Below, piece after piece: positions 1-12,033 of a stretch of DNA of 64,000 nucleotides. The position numbers and the translations under genes were made by a program. The DNA lies in assembly GCA_029207755.1 (NCBI GenBank), contig JARCOQ010000205.1, forward strand, positions 62,001 to 126,000, in the 5' to 3' direction. The DNA comes from Chamaea fasciata. Lineage: Eukaryota; Chordata; Aves; Passeriformes; Sylviidae. The notes under the pieces were generated by a model. It had not been told where the DNA came from. It saw only the letters and a list, made by a program, of their open reading frames with translations, and made no database searches. Each line of letters opens with the position of its first letter. Positions within the stretch are counted from its first letter, which is position 1.

Positions 1-950
1 TTAATAATGTTGGTATGTTTTCTCTGTCATTGTTTTTTCTTGGGGGGCAGTGTTTGTAGGGGCTTTTGTTTTGGTTTTTGTTTTTCTGTTTGCTTTGTTT
101 TGGAGTTCTTTGTTAATAAACAAAGAGGTTCAGAGAGGCACAAAATAAAATGTCAACTTTGTTTTATTGCTACCTCTGAAATACAACTCGACACCAAGTT
201 ATTGCTGGTAATACTGTGTATGGGTAGAATGAGACCTGTTAAGGGGTTGAAAGGAAAAAAGTGGCAGCATGGTGCTGAATAGCTCCTGCTTTACCAACAT
301 GAATTTGGTAAATTTCCTTGGAAATGTGCCCTACAATGTACAAAAACTCCAATTAGGATGGAAAACTGGAAAAAAAAATATATTCTCTTACTAGAATCAG
401 AGAGAGAAAAAACATCAAATAAAAGGAAGAAATAACATCTAAATCCCAGCTTGCCTGGAAAACAAGCTTAGGCATTTCTAACACTGCAAACTTTTGGAAC
501 AGTCATCAAGTTGGTGGAAGTTCATGGAACAACAAATTAAAATCTGCTTCCTCTGCTCTAATTTTAAAGGGAAGTGGAAATTCAACAGGTCCAGCTACTC
601 CTATCCAAGAATGATCTGTGTTTTGTGGGAGTAACAATGCAAAGAAACTCGAATCTTACTTGTATTTGACATCGGAAACTCTCAGCAGAGTTGGGAAGTT
701 TCAGTGGAACAAAAGCACCACACTTCCTGCAATAACAAAATTTGACTCTGCAAAAGTCAGGAATTTTATTTACACATCCACGGACGAGGAGGGGGATGAC
801 ACCAGGAATGCACTCCAGCTGAAAGCAATGATTTATTGGAAAAGGAAGGAAATCAAACTGACAGTCTCTGTCCAGTTATGGCCAGGCAATTATCCAGGAG
901 TCAGAAAGAAAAGTGGGAACCTTGGACTGGGATAAGGCCTTCCAGTGGCT

Positions 951-986
951 TCACTTCCTACTGGCTCTCTCCTTTTCGCCAACTAC
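951..986 (-). pseudogene. Candidate terminal exon, frame-broken (A1)
   Basis: On the minus strand a strong acceptor (pyrimidine tract ending 'cctcttgcag') opens a frame reading VVGEKERASRK and then a stop. The related exons in B1 and B2 have two extra bases here and read on for 33 codons. The A copies therefore carry a frameshift relative to B, or B does relative to A. The protein family is not recognised. Confidence 0.4.
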
Positions 987-1147
987 CTGCAAGAGGAAAA
1001 GCAACAGGAATAAAGTCTCAAACAGGATGGCCTTGGTCCAGGCAGACTGAAATGCAGCTCCCAGCGAGGGAGGCCAGGCTGTGCCTCGGGGAGCTCCGGG
1101 AATCTGGGATTGCCCGTGGGATTCAAGGGCTGGAAAAGCACACCCAC

Positions 1148-1210
1148 CTGCCAGGTTCAGTGCTGGGACAGAGCAAGGCCGGGGCTCGGGGGCAGCAGTT
1201 AGAGCTGGGA
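1148..1210 (-). other. Candidate 63-bp internal exon (A1)
   Basis: The segment is bounded by a textbook acceptor ('gttctcctgcag') and the donor CAG|GTGGGT on the minus strand. It is 63 bases long, so it preserves phase. Two of the three frames are open (one reads PALTAAPEPRPCSV...). The same exon with both splice sites is present in A2. The product is unknown and it may be part of a long non-coding RNA. Confidence 0.4.
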
Positions 1211-3406
1211 CTGCAGGAGAACACCCCAAACCCGGGTTAAACATCCGGCATGACACGCAGCACGCTCCGGGAGAAACTCGGGTGGGAGAAGCCCCGGGAT
1301 GCTCCACGTTCCTTGCCCTTGGCAGCTGTGCCAGGGCCTCCCTCAGAATGCTGACCTCACCGTGCAGCTCCTACAAAATAGGAGAACTTATGGGAATCGC
1401 CCAGCAATCCATGGACTTCCAGTTATTAAGAACCACAGCTGCAGCGAAAGGTGTACAAACTCTACTGCAAACCAGTAGGTCTGAGGAGACGCAGGGATTT
1501 ATTCCAGAGGTGGCATGTTGGTGTTACTACTTTAAGCTCCTGCCGCTAGAACATATTTGTACAATAAAAACATTATTGAGGCAGCTAAATTAAAATTAGA
1601 TTTTTTACAGTAAAGTCAGCCAAAAAAGAGAGTCTCAAAATTAAGATATAGGCCGCACAGTTATTTAAAAAAAAAGTTCTCATTCACGAACATAACCTGC
1701 CAGCCTCTCATGTTTTCAGTCCTTACCATTTATTTTTACCAAGGTGATGATTAAAACCGTGTAAAAAGCTCAAAAAAAAAAAAAAATCCAGGACAAGGCA
1801 GGTGTTTTCCCAAGTACCCTCAGTGTGGAGCTGTGTCAACCACAAGTGTTTGCTCCCTCAGCCCAGCCTGGAGCAGGCTCCAGCTGCTGCCCAGGGGGTT
1901 TACCAAGGGACTCACTTGTTTGAAGCTGTAAATGCAGGTGGCCTGCACTGGAGTGCCAATAAATGTGAAATCTGTGACTCTCACCTTGAATAGCGATCGA
2001 TCTTCTCAGGGGAGCCCCTCACCCAGGATGGGGGGCTCTGCCACGGATTTCATCCCTCTGCATCTGAAAGAAAGTTGGGACAAAAGTCAGAGTGCTGCAG
2101 GATACCTTGACAGCTCCAGACATCTTGTGCCAATCTAGGAATACCCTCTATAGTCTAACTACACCCCACATCACAAATTTCAAGCCCCCGGCACTATTAC
2201 CCTCGTACCCCTACACCCAGACTAAGCAGCAAGGCAGAGCAGCTCCGGGCCAAACACACACCAACACCCGTGACACAGCACAGGACAAACGAGGGGACAC
2301 AACAGGGACAGAAAACTCTGGGCAAGAAGAATGACCCTGAGGGTCCAGAGAACTCGGAATGAGATGACCTAGGTAAGATGGAAGGTGAGCTGGCCAGGCT
2401 CAGAGAACCCTGCAGGAACAAGATGCCATCAGGATGACTTATCCCAAGAAATGCAGAGATGGATGCCCGAGAATCCTACAGTCAGAATCCTCTACCTGCC
2501 TTTGCATTCTCACAAGACCTAACCCGCCGGAATGGATCAGGGCGGTGCACGGCTGTCAATACAGCTCAGAACAAGACCTGAAAAGGCATCGGACTGGATG
2601 CTTGTGAAGAGAGATGGATTCTGATGAGTGTCCGAGCAGCTGAGACAAAGGCACCTGGCTGAGGAGCACAGAGATCAGAAATGCTAAGACTGATGCCAGG
2701 GGTTTTGATAGGCCCCTGAAAAGACTAAAGGAAAAGACAAGACACCAAACAGACACAGAGTGCACAAGAGACAAGTAACACAACAAACACCAGGACTGCT
2801 CTGCCCTGCACACCTCAGCACTGAGATGAAAAATGACACTTTCCCTTAATGTAGCCTAAGGGGTCACATCTTGGTGCCCCTAATTCCAAATCTGACTCAA
2901 AAAATCCCTCCCGGTGACCCCTGCCCTGGCATCCTGCTTTCATCCCCTCTGTGAGCCATCACCCTCCACTTATCTCTCAGGCATCCAGGGAGGCAAATCC
3001 CTGCCAGGTCCAAAGAAGGCTGCCTCTCCCTCAGGGAAACTCCTGCTGTCGCTGGGCTGTTGTCTCTTAGTCAGCTACAACAAAGAAAACCAAACACGAA
3101 TGCGTGATCTTAGCAGCCCATCACCCAAAACCCGACAATTCTGCTACTCACTGTCTCCTAAGCTTGCCTGTGTCCTCGGCCCCGTGCTTCAGCTGCGCTC
3201 AGAGGCCAACGCCGGCGTCGCAGGGTCTGCCTGGGTAAAGAGCAGACAAGGTGACGTGGCAGCGCTGGAACTTGAGGGGACCATCCCTCCTCCTCCTCCC
3301 TGACTCACCTCAACTCCTCGCCCGTTATCCAAGCCTACCTGGATGGGGCCTTCACAAGGAGAAGATCAAGGCTCCATCACAGACTCCTGGAATGCTCCCG
3401 GAGGGC

Positions 3407-3478
3407 TCACGGGTGAGGTGACCCGGGTCTGTCGTCCGGTTGGTGAGAGGGGAGCTCGGCCTCCTGCGAGTGGACTCC
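3407..3478 (-). other. Candidate 3' coding exon in tandem unit 1
   Basis: The minus-strand acceptor 'tattgtgtgttttag' opens a frame that follows in phase from the 42-bp microexon at 3569-3610. It reads 23 codons (GVHSQEAELPSHQPDD...) to a TGA. The same arrangement is present in the other complete units (right-hand parts of 3689-5383, 44832-46504 and 46505-48191). No family is recognised. Confidence 0.35.
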
Positions 3479-3568
3479 CTAAAACACACAATAACGGAGG
3501 CTTAGAGTTGCACCAGCGAGTGAGGCTTGAACAATAGCAACTGCTTCTGTCCACCCATCACTGCTCAC

Positions 3569-3610
3569 CTCGCCCACGTCAGCTTGACTGCTGAGATCCG
3601 GCTTTACCAC
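3569..3610 (-). other. 42-bp microexon, unit 1 (A1)
   Basis: The segment runs from acceptor 'gtctttatttttag' to donor GAG|GTGAGC on the minus strand. It is exactly 42 bases, phase 0 to 0, and encodes VVKPDLSSQADVGE. Copies with both splice sites are at 5265-5306, 46386-46427 and 48073-48114, and a diverged copy is at 8480-8520. A conserved microexon in every complete unit argues for a once-spliced transcript. The function is unknown. Confidence 0.45.
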
Positions 3611-3688
3611 CTAAAAATAAAGACAAAGAACAGAGCTGTAACATGGCCACCATTTACACCTCCCCTGCAAACACAAACAGGGACTGAC

Positions 3689-5383
3689 CTTCTCAGGGGA
3701 GCCCCTCACCCAGGATGGGGGGCTCTGCCACAGATTTCATCTCTCTGCATCTGAAAGAAAGTTCGGACAAAAGTCAGAGTACTGCAGGATACCTTGACAG
3801 CTCCACACATCTTGTGGAAATCTAGGAATACCCTCTACAGTCTAACTACACCCCACATCACAAATTTCAAGCTCCCGGCACTATTACCCTCGTACCCCTA
3901 CATCCAGACTGAGCAGCAAGGCAGAGCAGCTCCGGGCCAAACACACACCAACACCCGTGACACAGCACAGGACAAACGAGGGGACACAACAGGGACAGAA
4001 AACTCTGGGCAAGAAGAATGACCCTGAGGGTCCAGAGAACTCGGAATGAGATGACCTAGGTAAGATGGAAGGTGAGCTGGCCAGGCTCAGAGAACCCTGC
4101 AGGAACAAGATGCCATCGGGATGACTTATCCCAAGAGACACAGAGATGGATGCCCGAGAATCCTACGGTCAGAATCCTCTACCTGTCTTTGCATTCTCAC
4201 AAGACCTAACCTGCCGGAATGGATCAGGGCGGTGCACGGCTGTCAATACAGCTCAGAACAAGACCTGAAAAGGCATCGGACTGGATGCTTGTGAAGAGAG
4301 ATGGATTCTGATGAGTGTCCGAGCAGCTGAGACAAAGGCACCTGGCTGAGGAGCACAGAGATCAGAAATGCTAAGACTGATGCCAGGGGTTTTGATAGGC
4401 CCCTCAAAGGGCTAAGTAAAAAGACAGCACACACAAGACACCCAAAGGACAGAGAGCACAACAGACAAGTGACACAACACACACCAGGACTGCTCTGCCC
4501 TGCACACCTCGGCACTGTGATCCAGAATGAGACCTTCCCTTGATGTAGCCTAAGGGGTCACATCTTGGACATCCCTGTCACCAAAAATGACTCAAAAAAT
4601 CCCTCCCAGTGGCCCCTGATCCCACACCCCGCTTTCAAGCCCTCCCTGGCTCCGAGCCCTCCACTTATCTCTCGGACGTCTAGGGAGGTGAATCCACGCT
4701 GGGTGCCAAAGAAGGCCGCCTCTCCCTCAGGAAAATTCCTGCTGCTGCTGGGCTGTTGTCTCCTACACAGCTACAATAAAGAAAACCAAACATCAAAGCA
4801 TAATCTTAGCAGCACATCAGCCAGAAACCAGCAATTCTGCTACTCACTGTCTCCTAAGCTTGCCTGTGTCCTCGGCCCCGTGCTTCAGCTGCGCTCAGAG
4901 GCCAACGCCGGCGTCGCAGGGTCTGCCTGGGTAAAGAGCAGACAAGGTGACGTGGCAGCGCTGGAACTTGAGGGGACCATCCCTCCTTCTCCTCCCTGAC
5001 TCACCTCAACTCCTCGCCCGTTATCCAAGCCTACCTGGATGGGGCCTTCACAAGGAGAAGATCAAGGCTCCATCACAGACTCCTGGAATGCTCCCGGAGG
5101 GCTCACGGGTGAGGTGACCCGGGTCTGTCGTCCGGTTGGTGAGAGGGGAGCTCGGCCTCCTGCGAGTGGACTCCCTAAAACACACAATAACGGAGGCTTA
5201 GAGTTGCACCAGCAAGTGAGGCTTGAACAACAGCAACTGCTTCTGTCCACCCATCACTGCTCACCTCGCCCACGTCAGCTTGACTGCTGAGATCCGGCTT
5301 TACCACCTAAAAATAAAGACAAAGAACAGAGCTGTAACACAGCCATCATTTACACCTCCCCTGCAAACACAAACAGGGACTGA
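3689..5383. repeat. ~1.69-kb tandem unit 2 of block A1
   Basis: This is the second head-to-tail unit, nearly identical to unit 1 over its right half (4830-5383 against 3140-3688). It is more diverged around 4400-4800. It includes the microexon copy at 5265-5306. Confidence 0.9.
5265..5306 (-). other. 42-bp microexon, unit 2 (A1)
   Basis: This has the same length, splice sites and reading as the copy at 3569-3610. It lies in the second tandem unit. Confidence 0.45.
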
Positions 5384-6540
5384 CCTTCTCAGGGGAGCCC
5401 CTCACCCAGGATGGGGGGCTCTGCCACAGATTTCATCTCTCTGCATCTGAAAGAAAGTTCGGACAAAAGTCAGAGTGCTGCAGGATACCTTGACAGCTCC
5501 ACACATCTTGTGGAAATCTAGGAATACCCTCGACAGTCTAACTACACCCCACATCCCCACATCACAAAATGCAAGTCCCCGGGACTCATCCTATTACTTC
5601 TACACCCAGACTGAGCAGCAAGGCAGAGCAGCTCCCAGCCAAACACACACCAACACCCATGACACAGCACAGGAAAAACGAGGGGACACAACAGGGACAG
5701 AAAACTCTGGGCAAGAAGAATGACCCTGAGGGTCCAGAGAACTCAGAATGAGATGACCTAGGTAAGATGGATGGTGAGCTGGCCAGGCTCAGAGAACCCT
5801 GCAGGAACAAGATGCCATCGGGATGACTTATCCCAAGAAACGCAGAGATGGATGCCCGAGAATCCTACGGTCAGAATCCTCTACCTGTCTTTGCATTCTC
5901 ACAAGACCTAACCCGCCGGAATGGATCAGGGCGGTGCACGGCTGTCAATACAGCTCAGAACAAGACCTGAAAAGGCATCGGACTGGATGCTTGTGAAGAG
6001 ATGGATTCTGATGAGTGTCCAAGCAGCTGAGACAAAGGCACCTGGCTGAGGAGCACAGAGATCAGAAATGCTAAGTCTGATGCCAGAGGTTTTGACAGAC
6101 CCCTGAAAGGACTAAAGGAAAAGACAAGACACCCAAAAGACAGAGTGCACAAGAGACACAACACACCCTGGGACTGCTCTGCCCTGCACACCTCAGCCCT
6201 GTGATTCAGAATGAGACTTTCCCTTCATGTAGCCTAAGGGGTCACATCTGGGACATCCCCAGCTCCAAACCTAACTCAAAAAATCCCTCCCGGTGACCCC
6301 TGCCCTGGCACCCTGCTTTCATCCCCTCCCTAGTTCCGAGCCCTCCACTTATCTCTCAGACATCTGGGAAGGTGAATCCACACTGGGTGCCAAAGAAGGC
6401 CGCCTCTCCCTCAGGGAAATTCCTGCTGTAACGGGGCTGTTGTTTCCTAGTCAGCTACAATCAAGAAAACCAAATATCAAAACATAATCTTAGCTGCACA
6501 TCAGCCAAAAACCAGCAGCTCTGCTACTCACCGTCTCTTA
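5384..6540. repeat. ~1.69-kb tandem unit 3 of block A1, truncated
   Basis: The third unit keeps the left ~1.15 kb and then switches near 6540 to unrelated sequence ('cttaagcaggaccgggtcct'). The microexon half is missing. Unit 3 of A2 is truncated at the same point. Confidence 0.85.
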
Positions 6541-6732
6541 AGCAGGACCGGGTCCTCGGGCCCCGTGTGTGCTTCAGCTGAGCTCGGAGGCCGACGCTCG
6601 CAGCGCCAAAGCCTTAGAGGCATTACTGGCACTGAGCCCACCCACCGTGGCCTCCATTAGGGCTGTGAGCATCCCCGGTTAGAGCAGGACAGGAACGCAG
6701 GGTGGACATCCCCGGTGAACCTCAACCCTGTG

Positions 6733-7600
6733 GACTCTGCCCCACCACTGTCACTGCCTGCCTGGCCCTAGCTTAGGGTTACTGCCTGCACCTCTCAGGA
6801 CTTCTGGCCTTGTCTTGCATTAGGATTGCTGCCTGCACCTGCTCTCAGGGAAACAGTGTTGGCAGCAGTGCTGTGAGGGCCGGGATACCTGTACTCTGAC
6901 TTGTATCCTAGCCTGTACCCCTGATTTTCACTGTGTGTTCTCTAGGCCTTGAGTCCTTTACCTCAGCCTCTGTGTGTATCACTGTAACCTCCCCCCTTCT
7001 GAATCCTGCTTCTTCAGAGCCCTAGACCTTGCAGCCGGGGACGCTCTGCACCGTTAGGGTCCCAAGAGCTGTCCCGCACGCAGGACAGGTACATCCACAG
7101 TTGTTCCCTGCCTACCCTAAGAAACGTGGCCCTGAGACAGGGCAGAGGCTGACAGAGCCGAACTCTTTGCGGTGGCAAAAGGCACGAAGCCTTACCAACC
7201 GCCGCCTCGAGAGGGAATCAGGAGCACTTCCACCGGCTGCGGAGAGACAGGGAATCCCAGGGTGGGTGGGGCGGGAAACCCCCGTTATCCCCAGCCCTGT
7301 TGGATCCTGCTCCCCACTATCGCTTCCTGCCTGGCCCTAGCCTGACAGTGTCTGCACAGGTCAGAGCTTCTGGTGTGTTCCTGCACTAGGGCTGCTGCCT
7401 GCACCTGCTCTCAGGGGAAGTGTGCTGGTAGCAGTGCTGTGAGGGCCGCTACACCTGTACTCTGACTTGTATCCTAGCCTGTACCCCTGATTTTCACTGT
7501 GTCCTTTACCTCTCAAGCCCTCCTTCAGCCTCTGTGTGCCACTGTAAACTCCCCCTGCTGAACCCTACTAACCCTACGCCTTGCAACTGGCATTGCTCCT
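6733..7600. repeat. Diverged tandem pair of ~570-bp repeats
   Basis: 6733-7302 and 7303-7600 share a series of phrases in the same order ('gcctggccctag', 'ctgcctgcacctgctctcag', 'gcagtgctgtgagggccg', 'ctctgacttgtatcctagcc'). The second copy is shortened. The same pair is present in A2 at about 49556-50410. Confidence 0.75.
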
Positions 7601-8640
7601 AATCAGGACGCTCCTGGGCCAGGAATCCCCTGCTGCAGCCTAACCCTGTGGACTCTAAAAGAAGGCCAATAATGTGAAGCTCCCTAGAACATGGAGATGG
7701 GTCAGAACTGCCCCGCCCAGCGAAGGCTCTGGTGAAGCTGAGGAGAAACCCTCACCCTTTACTTTTGAAGGGACCACCCCACTAGGGCCTTCTCTTCTAA
7801 GGTAACTTTAAATCACCTCCCGGGACTGAAAAGGTTTTTTCCCTTCTCCTGACCACCAGCCCCAACACTTAGCTTTTGGAACACGAGTGGAACGTCCGTC
7901 CTCGACAGAACGTTCTCAGCATCTCAGACATGTTCTCAGCATCCGCTTTGGGGCTGCCGTATCCAGACTTTGTCTCCGCACCTCCTCGCGCTACCTAGGA
8001 TCACAAAACAGGAAATGTGACTATCCCCCTCCAGAAGAGTAATCCCCAGGGCTCCTCTGCACCGCTGCCCCAGCTCCCCCTCAGATCTTCACTCCGCTCC
8101 AGAGGCTGACAGGAGTGGACCCAGCAAAAGGAAAAAGTAAATGCTGAGCGCATCGCTCACCTATGGGTCACCCTGCCTAAAGGGCAACTCACCGGCTCTC
8201 TCTATTCCTTAGCACGCCTGGGACAGCAGTGGCACCTGCAAAGAAACAAAAGAAGCAAAAAATCATGCTGAGTTACTGTGAAACAGCAACCTCCCCAGTC
8301 TGACTGAAGCATGCCACAAGTATACCTTAATGCTGCACCCATCTGGCCTCTGGGGCCAGCACATCTGGCAAGGGGACAACCTAAAGTAAAAAAAAAAAAG
8401 AACAGTGAATGCTTAGAGTTGCACCAGCAAGTGAGACTTGAACAATAGCAACTGCTTCTGTCCACCAGTCACTGCTCACCTTGCCCACGTCAGCTTGACT
8501 GCTGAGATCCAGCTCCACCTCTGGGAATTCCTTGCTGTCACCAGACTGCTGTCTCTTAGTCAGGTACCATAGAGAAAACCAAATGCTGATGTACAATCTC
8601 AGCAGATCTGTTGGCCGGTCAGTGAGGGGGTCTCCCTGTA
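7600..8640. other. A1-specific stretch with one decayed exon copy
   Basis: Most of this stretch has no counterpart in A2. The only structure I can support is the diverged microexon relative at 8480-8520 (minus strand, donor AAG|GTGAGC) and its neighbourhood, which shows the 1.69-kb unit sequence was once longer here. Nothing else gene-like was seen. Confidence 0.5.
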
Positions 8641-8689
8641 ATACCAGTGGACCACCTAAAACACACAAACAATAATGGAGGCTTACAGC

Positions 8690-9600
8690 TGCACCAGAAA
8701 CACCACTACCCTGACCACACAAATACAAGAATACTAGAAAAGAAAAAACAAAAAATAATGCAGCAAAAAAAGCCAACTCTTATTACTATAAGTCCAACTA
8801 CCAAATATAATAAAAATAACCCCCATGTCCAATCCCCTCAAAAAAACTTCAAAATATATACCCGCAACCCCCTCAATCCTAAAACTAAAAGATCCATTCA
8901 ACTATAAACAGCATCTCCCAAATTTTCCATAATTATAGAACACACACTAAAACCAAACAAGCTAAATAAATAAATCCCTGTAATACAATAAACAATAATT
9001 GAATTATAAATATTAGAAAACCCTAATAAATTAGCTACATCACACTACCCCAAACCCATCAAAACAAATACTACACACTCACCATAATAAAAACCACCAC
9101 CAAAAAAATAAAAACCTCCTTTACATCTCACACTACAGCCAATTACACCATTGTAAACCTTAGAAAACACACCCTCAAAAAACACTGTATCTCACCAAAA
9201 ACAATTCAACAGAACTCAGTTCAAAAATACTCTGACCGACATGTAAACTACAAAACCTAACACGAAAAAGAAACCATATCTCTCACCATACACCATCTAC
9301 AAACAAGATAAAGCTACACAATAAATCATTCAAAGTCACTAAACAGAAAAAATAGCCCTACCCAACTTGAATCCCTACATATCACACACAAAACCCCAAT
9401 ACCACGTATCAGAAGTCTAGCAAAAAAAGCTACTTAAATTAATTCTACCTCAAATACAAACAACCCCTCCAACAAAGTTATCCTCACTCAAAAAACCGAA
9501 TTACACATAACATCAAAAATCAGACAAAACACTACACGCCACCCAAGAGCATAATACTTAATAAAAACCACAGAGAAATACCACAACTCATTAAAAATCC
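8690..9600. other. Strongly G-depleted, A/C-rich block
   Basis: For about 900 bases the plus strand has very few G (about 3 to 5 per 60 bases between 8941 and 9420) but abundant C and A. The line at 9061-9120 has none. It is not a simple repeat and no reading frame stands out. The shorter A2 counterpart (50858-51240) has G at some sites where A1 has A. The composition is explained by G-to-A change or strand-biased mutation, not by a gene I can see. Confidence 0.7.
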
Positions 9601-10052
9601 AGGTGGAAAGTTTTCTTCAGTTTGAATACTGACAACCACAGAAGAAGAGTTTCTTCACTGAATTTGAACTCCTTTTTTCTCCATAACTCCTTTTATTTCC
9701 TGGGAGCACCACAGAGAAATTAGTAAGACAAAGCTGCAAAGAAAAAAAAAATCTCCCCTACAAACCCATGCTGGCTTACCTGCTACTGCTGTCCGGCACA
9801 AAGAAACCCCCCACACCCACGTGCTCCTGCAGGCGCTGTAAGAAGCTTTCCCACCACCGCAGAAACCACGCTGAACTCCTCACGGCCCGATGCCAAAGTG
9901 AACTCGGGCTCCTCTATTAAACCGCCCCCGGCTAGAACCGGCCCCTCATTATCCTTTACAGCTCACACTTGTGGCGGCTCTGCTGCCCTCCTCATCCTGA
10001 CGGTCACACCTGGGGCTGCTCTGTCTCCGCACCATCCTGTGACAGCTCTCAC

Positions 10053-10220
10053 CTGCAGCTGCTGCCAGTCCGAGTGTCGGGGCAGGGGAAGAGGGGACTT
10101 GTGCTCATCCCCGGAGAATTCGTTGTCCGCACCTGACGCGCTGGGGCACCGGGCTTTCCTTGATAGGGATAACGACCCCTCTTCTCCTGCACGTGCCCAA
10201 GGCTGAAACTGGGATTCCAC
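10053..10220 (-). other. Candidate 56-codon exon (A1)
   Basis: On the minus strand this 168-base segment is open in phase 0-0 and ends in the donor CTGCAG|GTGAGAGC. It encodes VESQFQPWARAGEEGSL... and ends ...RHSDWQQLQ. The A2 counterpart (51602-51743) has a better acceptor (AATTTAG) but is 26 bases shorter and loses the frame. This is the most protein-like exon of block A, and it lies about 0.6 kb downstream of the CCAAT-box promoter on the same strand. The family is not recognised. Confidence 0.45.
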
Positions 10221-10589
10221 CTCCAAAATTCCGTATGTGTGAGGGTCATAATCCCCAAGGAAATCCCCCCGCAATCGCTACCCTCCATTTACAATTTTTC
10301 CTTTGGAATCGTTGCTAACTTGTCTTTCTGTGCAAGGGTTCCAAACGTTTATTGGGAGTTCAGTAGCCGGGTTGGCTTGTTTATAACTTAGCTGACAATC
10401 CCAGGCTAAATCCAAACACCCAGAGATACAGGGAAATATGGAGACAGTTTATAAATATTGCCCACCCCTTACCCTGAATTCTTCATCACACATCCTCGGA
10501 GCAGATTTACTCCATCCTTTCTTCCCAGCAGCACCTCTCCAGCACAAATCTCACTTCTCACAACTGTTTCTTCCCACAAACCAAACAGA

Positions 10590-11690
10590 AATCTACTACA
10601 GGGCGAGGCGGGGAGGGGCGAGGCCGGTCTCGGGGCAGAGCCCCCGGGCCCTCAGGGCGGGCCGGGGGGACCGGAGCAGAGCCCGGGCCGGGTTGGAGCT
10701 GGAGCCGGTCTGAGGGCGGAGGCCCCGGGCCCTCAGCGCGGGCCGGGGGGCGGGGGCGGTTCCCGGGGCCCGCTGTCCAATCAGCACTGCCGATGCCTCA
10801 GCGAGCCCGCCAATCGCAGGGATTCAAAAGGGTGGCGGAAGTAGCTGCTGCTCTATGGGCTCGGTGGGGTCCCGGCGCCGTGCACTTGGGACCCGCCCCG
10901 CGCCCCTGAAGCCGCGCCCCCGGTACTGCCCGGCCCCGGCTGCCTCCGGGCCCCGCCTCACAGAGCCCCGGCTCCGCCCCGGCCCCGCCCCGGCTCCGCC
11001 CCGAGCCCGCCCCGGCTCCGCCCCAATCCCGCCCCGGCTCCGCCCCGGCTCCGCCCAAAGCCCGCCCCGGCTCCGCCCCGGCTCTGCCCCGAGCCCGCCC
11101 CGGCTCCGCCCCGAGCCCGCCCCGGCTCCGCCCCCAGCCCGCCCCGAGCCCGCCCCGGCTCCGCCCCGAGCCCGCCCCGGCTCCGCCCCGAGCCCGCCCA
11201 TGCTCCGCCCCGAGCCCGCCCCGGCTCCGCCCCGAGCCCGCCCCGGCGCCCCGCGCTGCCCGGGATGGGGACGGGACCATCGCCCGCGGCCCCGCCCCGC
11301 CCCTCACAGCTGAGCCGAGCCGAGGTTGCTCGCGGCCCTGCGCGGAGCCAGGCGGGGCCGGGAATGGGACCGGCCGTTCTGGTTCGGGTCCTGTCAGTGT
11401 CGGCTGCGGCTCCCGAGCGGTGCGGCCCCCCCCGGCGGGCGGGCTGTGGGTCTCGGGGCCTGAGGCCCAAGCTGGCGTTGCGGTTGGGATCGGGACCGGG
11501 ATCGCTGCGGGCGGCAGGAGCCGCTCCTGCTCCGCCTGCAGCCGGAGCTGCGCTGGAGTCCTGGCGGGGCTCTGGGCACGGGAGGACGGCGGCGGCGATT
11601 TCCTCGTGCTGAGTGGGACCGGCCGGGGCGCGGGGAGCCCCAAACCCCGCCGCTCCCCGCGGTGCCGGGGAATTTTTTTTCAGGACAGGC
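10590..11690. promoter_or_regulatory. CpG island promoter of block A1
   Basis: This kilobase of very high GC and CpG contains two CCAAT boxes (10777-10784 and 10810-10816), an ETS-like GCGGAAGT (10835-10842) and many CCGCCC GC-boxes. No TATA box is evident. The CCAAT at 10777 reads CTGATTGG on the minus strand, which fits leftward transcription into block A, though the island could be bidirectional. A2 keeps the same elements at about 52110-52915. No convincing first coding exon was identified. Confidence 0.65.
10972..11250. repeat. 22-bp GC-box minisatellite (about 12 units)
   Basis: A unit close to 'ccggctccgccccgagcccgcc' is repeated with some half-units. Every unit carries a CCGCCC GC-box and G-runs on the minus strand. 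A2 holds only about two units (52505-52555), so the array changed size after the duplication. Confidence 0.85.
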
Positions 11691-12026
11691 AGAGAATTCC
11701 TTATGAGAGAACTCAGAACTCAAGGATACGGGGTCGGAGGGGAGAGAAGAGATTCTGGTATAAATTCAAAACGCATTGGGAAAAATAAATCTATGCAACA
11801 GATCATTTCCTCTCCCAGACTGGCTTCTGTGTGATCGTCTGTGATTCCAACTGCTACGATGGGCTTTTCGACCTGTGCGGCTACAATGTCCTGCCAGGTT
11901 CTAAGCACGCCAGAAAATAACGGGAGAGCTCTCTGGATCAGGCAGTTGAGCCCCTTAGTAGTGTCCCAAAAGTCCAGCAGTGCCCAGCATCTCTGACTGG
12001 AATTTGAGGGGTCCCAGCACGGGACC
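11613..12026. other. Spacer between A1 and C1
   Basis: This sequence is not found elsewhere in the window. It holds the downstream edge of the CpG island and a T-run. No gene was seen. Confidence 0.6.
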
Positions 12027-12033
12027 CTCAAAC

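Larger units (their letters stand above)
2002..3688. repeat. ~1.69-kb tandem unit 1 of block A1
   Basis: The unit starts at 'cttctcaggggagcccctca'. Two further copies follow head to tail (3689-5383 and a truncated one to about 6540), with a period of 1687-1695 bases. It contains minus-strand candidate exons at 3407-3478 and 3569-3610. Confidence 0.9.
1..11612. repeat. Segmental duplication block A, copy A1
   Basis: This block matches 41880-52915 (A2) in the same orientation and in the same order: the stretch at 617-986, the exon at 1148-1210, three ~1.69-kb tandem units, the paired ~570-bp repeat, the G-poor block, and the CCAAT/GC-box island. The left edge runs off the window. The right edge of homology is sharp, just after 'ggcggcgatttcctc' near 11612. 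The copies differ by point changes and by indels: 7560-8500 is mostly absent from A2, and the GC-box array is much longer here. A more distant relative of its left end is present in B1/B2. Minus-strand splice signals suggest a decayed or non-coding transcription unit reading leftward from the CpG island. Confidence 0.9.

Noticed and set aside
8690..9600. Mitochondrial insertion (NUMT), because of low G and high C/A
   Set aside because: No recognisable mitochondrial gene, tRNA or open frame. Alignment to A2 shows it belongs to block A.
10770..10860. MHC-type S-X-Y promoter, because of CTGATTGG on the minus strand
   Set aside because: No X box at the right spacing and no MHC signal peptide or domain downstream. 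A generic CCAAT promoter is sufficient.
10798..11643. 281-codon minus-strand G/A/R-rich frame over the GC-box array
   Set aside because: CpG-island and GC-box repeat composition, with overlapping open frames on both strands.
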